DNA from: Chloroflexi bacterium RBG_13_46_14 | GTDB lineage: Bacteria > Chloroflexota > Dehalococcoidia > Dehalococcoidales > UBA2162 | Assembly (NCBI GenBank): GCA_001796415.1 | Contig: MGML01000124.1 | Span: forward strand, 1 to 5,230 | DNA: 5,230 nucleotides | Direction: 5' to 3' | Shown here: positions 1-5,230 of the stretch, piece after piece | Layout of the letters: every line of letters starts with the position of its first letter | Position numbering within the stretch: position 1 is the stretch's first letter | Notes under the pieces: model-generated | What the model saw: the letters and a program-made list of their open reading frames with translations, nothing else | The model's database searches: none | Told to the model about the DNA's origin: nothing | Made by a program: the position numbers and the translations under genes

Positions 1-1533
1 CTTTCTACAATCTTTCTTTTAGCTGGTTGTGGGTCCACTACTCAACCTGATTCTTCTACGGAAACTGAAACGGAACGCCCTGATGGATGGACTGAAGAAA
101 CTCATAGTAATGACGCGGATCCAAATTATGAAGCCGTTTTTCCCCAGGAAAAGGTTAACCAGATAGTAATCACCATTGAACCAGATGACTGGAATGCCAT
201 GCAGACAGAAATGGTTGAACTGTTCGGTGAAAAAGGTACGGGAACTGCAAGACCGGGCAATATACGTCCGGGAAGATTTTTACCTGACGATCAGTTGCAA
301 GGTTCGGAGAATATTACTCCTTTTCGCAGACCTAACCTCGATGAAGGTGTTCCCGATGGTGGAGGAGACATTCCTCAAGACCCTAATGCCGGAGATTTAC
401 CGGGATGGATCGATATGACCTCCGGGAATCCTTCATGGGTATCAGCGACAATAGAGTTCAACGGTTTGACGTGGACACATGTGGGTATCCGCTATAAAGG
501 CAATTCTTCACTTACCAGTGCGTGGAGAAATGGTTCACTCAAAATACCTTTCAAACTGGATTTCGACGAGTTCGAGGATGACTACCCGGAAATAGATAAT
601 CAGCGTTTTTATGGATTTAAACAGCTTTCTTTCTCGAATGCCTTTGCTGACGGTACGTATATGCGTGATACCCTCGCTGCCGATATCCTGGATGAATCAG
701 GTCTTATTGCAGCCGAGACTGCCTGGTATGAAGTGATACTGGATTACGGAGAAGGCCAGGTAAACCTGGGATTATACACCGCGATCGAGGTAATCGATGA
801 TACCGTGATAGACCGTTGTTTTGAAGATGACTCAGGGAATATATACGAGGGTGATGGAAGAGGTGTGAGTCTTTCGGAGGGAACATTAGGACAGATAAAA
901 GATAGTTTCCTTAAAGAGAATAATACCGAAGAAGCGGACTGGAGCGATATCGAAGATCTTTATAAAGTTCTTCATTCTGAAAACCGCGTATCCGACCCGG
1001 AACAATGGGAAAAAGACCTTGAAACAATATTCGATGTAGACAGCTTTCTCAAATGGCTGGCTATAAGCGCCATAATCCAGCACTGGGACACCTATGGATC
1101 CATGACTCATAACTTTTATCTATATAACGACCCTGAGAGTGGCCGGTTAACATGGATTTCGTGGGATCATAACCAGGTGCTGGCGGGTGAAGGCCCGACA
1201 GGTAATCCCGGAGGAAGGGCAACAGCGGGGATACTTCCCGGCAGGAATCTTTCCCTGTCCAGAGATGAAGTCACAGACCAGTGGCCTCTCATAAGGTACC
1301 TGCTGGATGATCCTGTTTATTACGGCAAGTATCTTGGCTATATGCAAGAAGCTCTTAACGAAGTTTTTAATCCGGAACGACTGGAAGAAAAATGCCGGGA
1401 TATGTCGGAAGTAATAAGCACATACCTTACGGATGAAGAGAAGGATTCATTCAATTCGGCGGTCGAGGAATTGGTATACAGGATTTATGAACGGTACCAG
1501 GTGACACTGGCATTTCTGGAAGCAGAGGGGTAG
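1..1533 (+). CDS. CotH-family kinase-like lipoprotein, 5' end cut by window edge
   Basis: The frame is open from base 1 and encodes 510 residues here; numbering below starts at base 1. The ATG at 199 is internal, because the upstream codons already give a lipoprotein signal end (LLAGC, Cys10) and the first strand of the domain. About 8-15 residues of signal peptide should lie upstream. After Cys10 comes a Ser/Thr/Glu-rich tether to about residue 45, then the CotH domain. Landmarks are VFPQEKVNQIVITIEPDDW, a Gly/Pro/Arg-rich insert (about 78-135), RYKGNSSL (Lys166), KIPFKLDFDEF, the MRDTLAADIL helix, NLGLYTAIEVID, HWDTYGSMTHNFYLY (Asp363, Asn371) and ISWDHN (Asp389). In CotH spore-coat kinases the equivalent residues are the ATP-binding Lys, the catalytic Asp and the metal-binding Asp, and all are present, so the fold looks active. 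Lipidation places it outside the cytoplasmic membrane. The substrate is unknown; the beta-helix lipoprotein downstream is a candidate. The stop lies 5 bases before the next start, which implies one operon. It is probably not a sporulation gene, since the family is widespread in non-spore contexts. Confidence 0.93.
   Translation, partial: LSTIFLLAGCGSTTQPDSSTETETERPDGWTEETHSNDADPNYEAVFPQEKVNQIVITIEPDDWNAMQTEMVELFGEKGTGTARPGNIRPGRFLPDDQLQGSENITPFRRPNLDEGVPDGGGDIPQDPNAGDLPGWIDMTSGNPSWVSATIEFNGLTWTHVGIRYKGNSSLTSAWRNGSLKIPFKLDFDEFEDDYPEIDNQRFYGFKQLSFSNAFADGTYMRDTLAADILDESGLIAAETAWYEVILDYGEGQVNLGLYTAIEVIDDTVIDRCFEDDSGNIYEGDGRGVSLSEGTLGQIKDSFLKENNTEEADWSDIEDLYKVLHSENRVSDPEQWEKDLETIFDVDSFLKWLAISAIIQHWDTYGSMTHNFYLYNDPESGRLTWISWDHNQVLAGEGPTGNPGGRATAGILPGRNLSLSRDEVTDQWPLIRYLLDDPVYYGKYLGYMQEALNEVFNPERLEEKCRDMSEVISTYLTDEEKDSFNSAVEELVYRIYERYQVTLAFLEAEG
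1524..1530 (+). promoter_or_regulatory. Ribosome binding site of the VTC gene
   Basis: AGAGGGG lies inside the last codons of the CotH-like gene, 8 bases before the ATG at 1539. It fixes that start and suggests translational coupling of the two genes. Confidence 0.7.
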
Positions 1534-1538
1534 AGTAA

Positions 1539-2318
1539 ATGGCCGTCCAGTTATACAATTCGCCGATATTCTCTGAAAAAAACAGGCTACTCGAACGATT
1601 TGAGAGGAAATTCTACGTTTATCCGGCTGAAATCGGTCTGGCATACAATCTTCTTCACCAGATATGTAAAAAAGACGAGGATTTCTACTCCGAGCAGATA
1701 AATAGTCTCTATTTTGATTCGGTGGACCTCGATCAGCACGAGAAATCTTCATCAGGAGATTTTCGTAAAGATAAAGTACGGATACGCTGGTATGGAAATG
1801 AACTGGGCAGAAGCGGCACGCAGATTGTGTTCGTGGAACTTAAATCCAGACATGGTTTCGCGGGAACTAAACAGCGCACGAAACTGGAGATTCCTGTTGA
1901 AAAACTCGAAACGGATAATCTTTCCATGGGCATTATTCCACGCTACAGGCTGATGGAAATCCTGGCGGAGTATGGCTATTACCCACGGGAAATAGTGCGG
2001 CCAGTAATTAGGATTTCATACTGCCGATATAGATTCAGTGAAGTTATTACCGGCCAAAGGGTGTCTCTGGATTGTCACATAAACTCAACGATGATACTAC
2101 CCGGACCGGGAAACGGAGAAAGAAATCTGGAACTGCCCGGCGCGGTAATTGAGATTAAAGGTGAAAAAATGGAATTACCGGTAACACTGATGCGCGCAAG
2201 AATACTCAATACAGACTGGACAAGGTTTTCAAAGTACTCGGCAAGTATAGATGCGCATAATGAGAATCCCGGAACCACCGGACGATTATCACCCTCTGGA
2301 AAGATAATCAGAGTGTAG
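1539..2318 (+). CDS. VTC-domain protein, probable polyphosphate polymerase
   Basis: This 259-residue protein has the whole VTC (triphosphate tunnel) fold and little else. Visible motifs, in order: RFERKF (20-25), INSLYFDS (54-61), a Lys-x-Arg-x-Arg strand (K79, R81, R83, then WYG), VELKSR (E100, K102), Lys115, RPVIRISYCRYRF (154-166), VSLD (175-178), VIEIKGEKMELP (E205, K207) and SKY (231-233). These basic and acidic residues line the tunnel that binds triphosphate and metal in this family; in yeast Vtc4 the domain builds polyphosphate from ATP. There is no SPX domain, signal peptide or hydrophobic segment, so it should be cytoplasmic and needs a partner to reach the membrane; the next gene encodes one. 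Length is normal for bacterial stand-alone VTC proteins. The final 20 residues are low in conserved features. A different tunnel-enzyme activity such as triphosphatase is possible, but the ELK, EIK and SKY motifs favour VTC. Confidence 0.92.
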   Translation: MAVQLYNSPIFSEKNRLLERFERKFYVYPAEIGLAYNLLHQICKKDEDFYSEQINSLYFDSVDLDQHEKSSSGDFRKDKVRIRWYGNELGRSGTQIVFVELKSRHGFAGTKQRTKLEIPVEKLETDNLSMGIIPRYRLMEILAEYGYYPREIVRPVIRISYCRYRFSEVITGQRVSLDCHINSTMILPGPGNGERNLELPGAVIEIKGEKMELPVTLMRARILNTDWTRFSKYSASIDAHNENPGTTGRLSPSGKIIRV

Positions 2319-2345
2319 TTCATAAAACATATAGAAGACACAATT

Positions 2346-3008
2346 ATGCTTGAAGAATTAACAAGTCTAGTAGAATCCCCGCTCGGGATATGGGAAACGC
2401 TAATACGTGTCGGATGCGCTCTTCTAGCCTCGGTAGTAGCATATCTCATGTACCAGTTGTTTTACGGATCCAGTCACATTGGTGCAGGCGTACACCGTAC
2501 CTTTCTCATTGGTGGTCCGGCAATTACCATGATATTCCTGGTTATTCAAACGTCCATTCCACTTGGAATCGGTCTGCTGGGAGCGCTTTCGTTCGTAAGG
2601 TTCAGGACACCGATTAAAGATCCGGCTGAAATCGGATTCCTTCTTCTCCTGATTGCGTCGTCAATCGGCACTGCAACGGGAAACCTGATACCCACAGTGA
2701 TTTTATTCGGCGTTGTATTTGTCGCACTCGGATTACAGCGTATTATCAGTAGCCGGATTACGTTATCCGGCCAGGGGCATCTGATGATTTCCGTAGACAA
2801 GTTGTCTTTCCCGGAATTTGAGGAAAAGTTAAAAGCGTTCCTGAAAAGTGAACTCAGAGGATTGAGATTTGAGACGATGTCAACGATGGATAACCGCATT
2901 AGCCTGCAATATCAATACCAGCGTCGTTCTAATTATGACTGGTCGAATTTTACGAACGAACTTAACCGTCTGGCTGATACAGCTAAAGTCGAAATTTATG
3001 TGGGTTAA
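2346..3008 (+). CDS. DUF4956 family integral membrane protein
   Basis: This 220-residue protein has a short N-terminal amphipathic stretch, then hydrophobic segments at about 19-40, 53-67, 71-84, 96-112 and 114-132. The family hallmark R85-FRTPIK91-D92-PAE95 lies between two of them, and a soluble domain follows from about 137 to 220. The charged hallmark loop is what makes the family recognisable. No biochemical function is firmly known to me. DUF4956 genes are commonly found beside VTC-domain genes, as here, so a role as membrane anchor, channel or regulator for the polyphosphate polymerase is a reasonable inference, comparable to the membrane part of the yeast VTC complex. The C-terminal domain is probably cytoplasmic and could contact the VTC protein. 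The start is 27 bases after the VTC stop with only a weak AGAAG (2333-2337) ahead of it, so translation may depend partly on coupling. No in-frame upstream start fits better. Confidence 0.88.
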   Translation: MLEELTSLVESPLGIWETLIRVGCALLASVVAYLMYQLFYGSSHIGAGVHRTFLIGGPAITMIFLVIQTSIPLGIGLLGALSFVRFRTPIKDPAEIGFLLLLIASSIGTATGNLIPTVILFGVVFVALGLQRIISSRITLSGQGHLMISVDKLSFPEFEEKLKAFLKSELRGLRFETMSTMDNRISLQYQYQRRSNYDWSNFTNELNRLADTAKVEIYVG

Positions 3009-3040
3009 CGAAAGCGATGAAGAATGAATCTGTTTAAATC

Positions 3041-3045
3041 AGGAG
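3041..3045 (+). promoter_or_regulatory. Ribosome binding site with long spacing before the beta-helix gene
   Basis: AGGAG lies 13 bases before the ATG at 3059, longer than usual. A second ATG at 3049, only 3 bases from AGGAG and in another frame, opens a five-codon frame (MKRND, stop at 3064-3066) that overlaps the real start. The start at 3059 is still secure: the frame has a stop just upstream (3050-3052) and the first residues form a textbook signal peptide. Confidence 0.5.
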
Positions 3046-3058
3046 TCGATGAAAAGAA

Positions 3059-4963
3059 ATGATTAAGAAGATTTGTTTATTAATTGCCTTAGTATCAGTC
3101 TTGATGCTGCCTGCCTGTTCGGGAGATACCGTTAATTCTTCCAGCGATATTTCAGATTCAGGTTTGGTAAGCAATAGCGGAACTGTATCCTTGAGTATTG
3201 AGGAGGATATGTCAGATACACCGGTTAGATATGTTCCGATTGCTTTTGAATATGACGACGAAGATCTTGACGTAAGCTGGGAAGAAGCAGGTTCGACATA
3301 TTTTTATTTTGACGGAGATTCGATCAAGATGGATGGCAGTGGAGCCATAATCGATGACTGCCAGGTGACAATCACATCCGCCGGGACATACATCCTGAAA
3401 GGAACGCTTGAAGACGGAAATATACTGGTAAACGTAAGAGAAAGCGGCACAGTGAAAATCGTCCTTGATGGAGTAAACATAGCTTGCTCAGACGGAGCGC
3501 CGATAAATATTCTCAACACGGATAAAGCGGTGATAATACTGGCTGAAAAAAGTCAAAATTACATTTCAGATGGAGAAGAACGTTCTACCGGTGATTCCGA
3601 GGAAGAGACGACCGCAGCCATCTATAGCAAGTGTGATATTACCATCAATGGAGAAGGCTCATTAACAGTCGATGGTAATTACAAAAACGGAATCCAGAGT
3701 AAAGATGATCTCATAATAACCGGTGGCGATATTACTGTAAATGCGATCAACGACGGATTGAAGGGAAAAGACTGTATAGCCATCAAAGATGGCAATATAA
3801 CGATAGTGGCTGGCGGCGATGGTATGCAGTCGACAAATAACACTGACGAAGAAAAAGGATTTATTGTGATTAACGGTTGCAATATAGACATTACCGCGGA
3901 GACTGATGGCATCCAGGCGGAAACTAATATCCTGGTTACAGATGGTGTTATAAACATATTATCGGGGGGAGGGAGTAAAAACAGCAGCACCGGTGATAAC
4001 TGGGGATTCTGGGGTGACAGGAGAACGGAAGATAACGTTACCACTGATACCGGAAGCGCGAAAGGTCTAAAGGCTGGGATCGATATTACGATAGAAGATG
4101 GTATCATCGATATTGATTCGTCCGATGACTCCATACATTCGAACAGCAGTTTAACAATTGGAGGTGGTGAAATCATTGTTAGTTCCGGTGATGACGGTAT
4201 TCATGCGGATTCCAGAATAGAAATAGCCGGTGGTGATATCACAATATCAAAATCATATGAAGGTATCGAGAGTATGGTTATCACCATAAATGATGGTACC
4301 GTTCACCTTGTATCAAGTGATGATGGCATCAATGCTTCCGGAGGTGTCGATGGCTCATCGATAAACGGACGTCCGGGACAGAACACATTTGATTTTTCTT
4401 CCGAATGCTACCTGTACCTAAATGGAGGATACATAGCAGTTAATTCCGGAGGTGACGGCCTGGACATCAATGGTTCCGTATACATGAATGGGGGTACCGT
4501 GATTGTAAACGGACCTGTCAACGACATGAACGGCGCATTGGATTATCTAGGCGAATTCAAGGTTACCGGAGGTTTCCTTGTTGCCGCAGGTAGCGCCGGT
4601 ATGGCTCAAGCACCAAGTACCTCTTCAACCCAGTATTCGATCATATGTAATTTTGCTTCTTCTCTTAATGCGGATACATTATTCCATATTGAAACTGAAG
4701 ACGAAGATGATATCCTGACATTTGCTCCGGTCAAAACTTACCAGTCCGTGGTATTTTGTTCGCCCGAATTGAAAAAGAATGAAACATACGTGATTTACGC
4801 TGGAGGCAGTGTTTCCGGCACTGCAGAGGATGGCTTGTATATGACAAGTGAATACACAACTGGCGAAGAAGTTTACAGTGTCACGATTTCAAGTATCGTA
4901 ACGAGTATTGGCTCATACAGCGGAGGAATGCCAGGCGGAGGTTTTCGGGACAGGCGTCCATAG
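3059..4963 (+). CDS. Cthe_2159-like beta-helix lipoprotein, putative polysaccharide or calcium binder
   Basis: This is a 634-residue exported lipoprotein. The signal peptide starts MIKKI, has a hydrophobic core and ends in LPAC with Cys20. Next is a Ser-rich tether (11 Ser in residues 21-54), then an N-terminal beta region (about 72-178) with GTYILKGTL and KIVLDGVNI, typical of this family. Residues 209-513 form about ten parallel beta-helix coils of roughly 21-24 residues. Most have the pattern (D)DGI-x-s-x-I-x-I-x-GG-x-I-x-I, with acidic pairs at the turns. A C-terminal module (527-634) carries TFAPVKTYQSVVFCSPEL and YVIYAGGSVSG, also family-typical, and ends in a Gly-rich tail, GGMPGGGFRDRRP. 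As I recall, the founding Clostridium thermocellum protein has a pectate-lyase-like helix that binds calcium, cellulose and acidic sugars. I see no obvious lyase active site, so binding rather than cleavage is the safer call. It may be anchored near the CotH-like kinase and could be its substrate. The acidic turns would suit calcium binding. Confidence 0.88.
   Translation: MIKKICLLIALVSVLMLPACSGDTVNSSSDISDSGLVSNSGTVSLSIEEDMSDTPVRYVPIAFEYDDEDLDVSWEEAGSTYFYFDGDSIKMDGSGAIIDDCQVTITSAGTYILKGTLEDGNILVNVRESGTVKIVLDGVNIACSDGAPINILNTDKAVIILAEKSQNYISDGEERSTGDSEEETTAAIYSKCDITINGEGSLTVDGNYKNGIQSKDDLIITGGDITVNAINDGLKGKDCIAIKDGNITIVAGGDGMQSTNNTDEEKGFIVINGCNIDITAETDGIQAETNILVTDGVINILSGGGSKNSSTGDNWGFWGDRRTEDNVTTDTGSAKGLKAGIDITIEDGIIDIDSSDDSIHSNSSLTIGGGEIIVSSGDDGIHADSRIEIAGGDITISKSYEGIESMVITINDGTVHLVSSDDGINASGGVDGSSINGRPGQNTFDFSSECYLYLNGGYIAVNSGGDGLDINGSVYMNGGTVIVNGPVNDMNGALDYLGEFKVTGGFLVAAGSAGMAQAPSTSSTQYSIICNFASSLNADTLFHIETEDEDDILTFAPVKTYQSVVFCSPELKKNETYVIYAGGSVSGTAEDGLYMTSEYTTGEEVYSVTISSIVTSIGSYSGGMPGGGFRDRRP
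3683..4597 (+). repeat. Protein-level tandem repeat: about ten beta-helix coils
   Basis: Coils start at KNGIQS, DGLKGK, DGMQST, DGIQAE, KGLKAG, DSIHSN, DGIHAD, EGIESM, DGINAS and DGLDIN, with a degenerate last one at MNGALD. The regular step is 21-24 residues. Three are lengthened: the third by a short loop (NNTDEEKG), the fourth by a 29-residue loop (residues 306-334) and the ninth by a 23-residue loop (426-448). The DNA has diverged, so this is an old structural repeat, not a recent duplication. Confidence 0.85.
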
Positions 4964-5009
4964 AAAAATCACACTAACTCTTGTTTCTTATAATACCCAT
5001 TATTATTTC

Positions 5010-5054
5010 AGGTAGAGGTAGGGAAAACTTACCTCTACTTCTGTTTATTTTATT
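5010..5054 (+). terminator. Rho-independent terminator closing the operon
   Basis: The left arm GTAGAGGTAGG (5012-5022) pairs with CTTACCTCTAC (5028-5038) over 11 base pairs with a single G-T wobble, around a GAAAA loop. The stem can extend two more pairs outward to 5010/5040. It is followed by a T-rich run with 12 T in 16 bases (5039-5054), interrupted by C, G and A. It lies 46 bases after the beta-helix gene stop. There is no matching T-run on the other strand, so it should act on + strand transcription only. Confidence 0.85.
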
Positions 5055-5084
5055 ATCAACTACCCTGATTCGGATCGATGATGC

Positions 5085-5113
5085 TTGACATTATGAAGTC
5101 GAAAATCCAGAAT
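5085..5113 (+). promoter_or_regulatory. Candidate sigma-70-type promoter for the downstream gene
   Basis: A perfect -35 hexamer, TTGACA (5085-5090), is followed 17 bases later by CAGAAT (5108-5113), which matches 4 of 6 positions of TATAAT. It sits after the terminator and about 44 bases before the next start codon, where a new unit would be expected to begin. The weak -10 keeps confidence moderate. Confidence 0.45.
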
Positions 5114-5140
5114 AGGTGTATTTCATACCGGATTGTCAGA

Positions 5141-5146
5141 GAGGAG
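5141..5146 (+). promoter_or_regulatory. Ribosome binding site of the downstream partial gene
   Basis: GAGGAG lies 10 bases before the ATG at 5157. It is the strongest translation signal in the non-coding parts of the window and is the main support for that start. Confidence 0.65.
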
Positions 5147-5156
5147 AGTTGTTCTA

Positions 5157-5230
5157 ATGGAAGGAATAAAAGGGCCCAAGGCCGTAACGCTTCCCATACA
5201 CAAGACGAAGGGCGGCCAGATTATGGCTGC
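5157..5230 (+). CDS. Start of an unidentified gene, cut by window edge
   Basis: The frame runs open from ATG to the window end and gives 24 codons, beginning MEGIKGPKAVTLPIH and continuing KTKGGQIMA. It has a strong ribosome binding site and a possible promoter upstream. The visible part is basic and hydrophilic with no signal peptide or membrane segment, so a cytoplasmic protein is likely. I do not recognise the family from so short a piece. Because a terminator separates it from the four-gene unit, it is probably not part of that operon. Confidence 0.6.
   Translation, partial: MEGIKGPKAVTLPIHKTKGGQIMA

Noticed and set aside
199..201. ATG at 199 as the true start of the CotH-like gene
   Set aside because: The same frame is open upstream to base 1 and encodes a lipobox and the first strand of the CotH domain, so this Met is internal.
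176..418. An 80-codon plus-strand frame starting before the ATG at 199
   Set aside because: It is in a different frame from the CotH-like protein, whose motifs and lipobox continue through this region from base 1.
2075..2449. A 124-codon minus-strand frame across the VTC and DUF4956 junction
   Set aside because: It overlaps two well-supported genes and its product shows no recognisable domain.
3017..3037. Six-codon frame (MKNESV) between DUF4956 and the beta-helix gene
   Set aside because: It is too short, has no ribosome binding site and shows no sign of function.
3679..4176. A 165-codon open frame on the minus strand within the beta-helix gene
   Set aside because: It lies fully antisense to a well-supported gene, and its Ser/Pro/Ile-rich product mirrors the repeated Gly/Asp codons. 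It has no family motifs and no convincing start signal.
3683..4597. Polysaccharide lyase activity of the beta-helix protein
   Set aside because: The fold is shared with pectate lyases, but I see no catalytic basic residue cluster, and members of this family are described as binders.
5115..5129. Small inverted repeat GGTGT/ATACC after the candidate promoter, as an operator or leader hairpin
   Set aside because: It has only five pairs, including a wobble, around a five-base loop, which is easily expected by chance.
1..5230. Mobile element, CRISPR array, tRNA or rRNA
   Set aside because: No transposase or integrase motifs, terminal inverted repeats, spaced direct DNA repeats or tRNA/rRNA-like structures were seen on either strand. 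TAG ends three of the four complete frames, which also argues against TAG recoding.

Overview
The window is bacterial chromosomal DNA of moderate G+C, judged by eye. It is densely coded on the + strand: four genes read in the same direction with gaps of only 5, 27 and 50 bases, then a hairpin terminator and the start of a fifth gene. Two of the products carry clear bacterial lipoprotein signals, so the host exports lipidated proteins. The sequence does not settle the taxon or whether the cell has one or two membranes. The gene set resembles clusters known from anaerobic bacteria such as clostridia, but that is a family-level hint only.

Layout: (1) bases 1-1533, the 3' part of a gene for a CotH-family kinase-like lipoprotein; the reading frame is open from base 1 and only the start of the signal peptide is missing. 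(2) 1539-2318, a stand-alone VTC-domain protein, the polyphosphate polymerase fold, with no SPX domain and no membrane segment. (3) 2346-3008, a DUF4956 family membrane protein with the family hallmark around RFRTPIKDPAE. (4) 3059-4963, a lipoprotein with a right-handed beta-helix, similar to the Cthe_2159 'carbohydrate-binding' family. (5) 5010-5054, an intrinsic terminator that closes the unit. (6) 5085-5230, a candidate promoter, a good ribosome binding site and the first 24 codons of an unidentified gene.

The four genes look like one operon with a shared envelope function. From family knowledge, the VTC protein would make polyphosphate from ATP at the inner face of the membrane, and the DUF4956 protein is a plausible membrane partner. 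The CotH-like lipoprotein would be an extracytoplasmic protein kinase, and the beta-helix lipoprotein a surface polymer- or calcium-binding protein and possible substrate. My inference is that this is a membrane-spanning phosphate or polyphosphate system: polyphosphate made inside, moved across by or with DUF4956, and used outside by the CotH-like kinase or bound with calcium by the Asp-rich beta-helix. The individual families are known. The combined mechanism is, as far as I know, not established, and it is the most interesting thing in the window.
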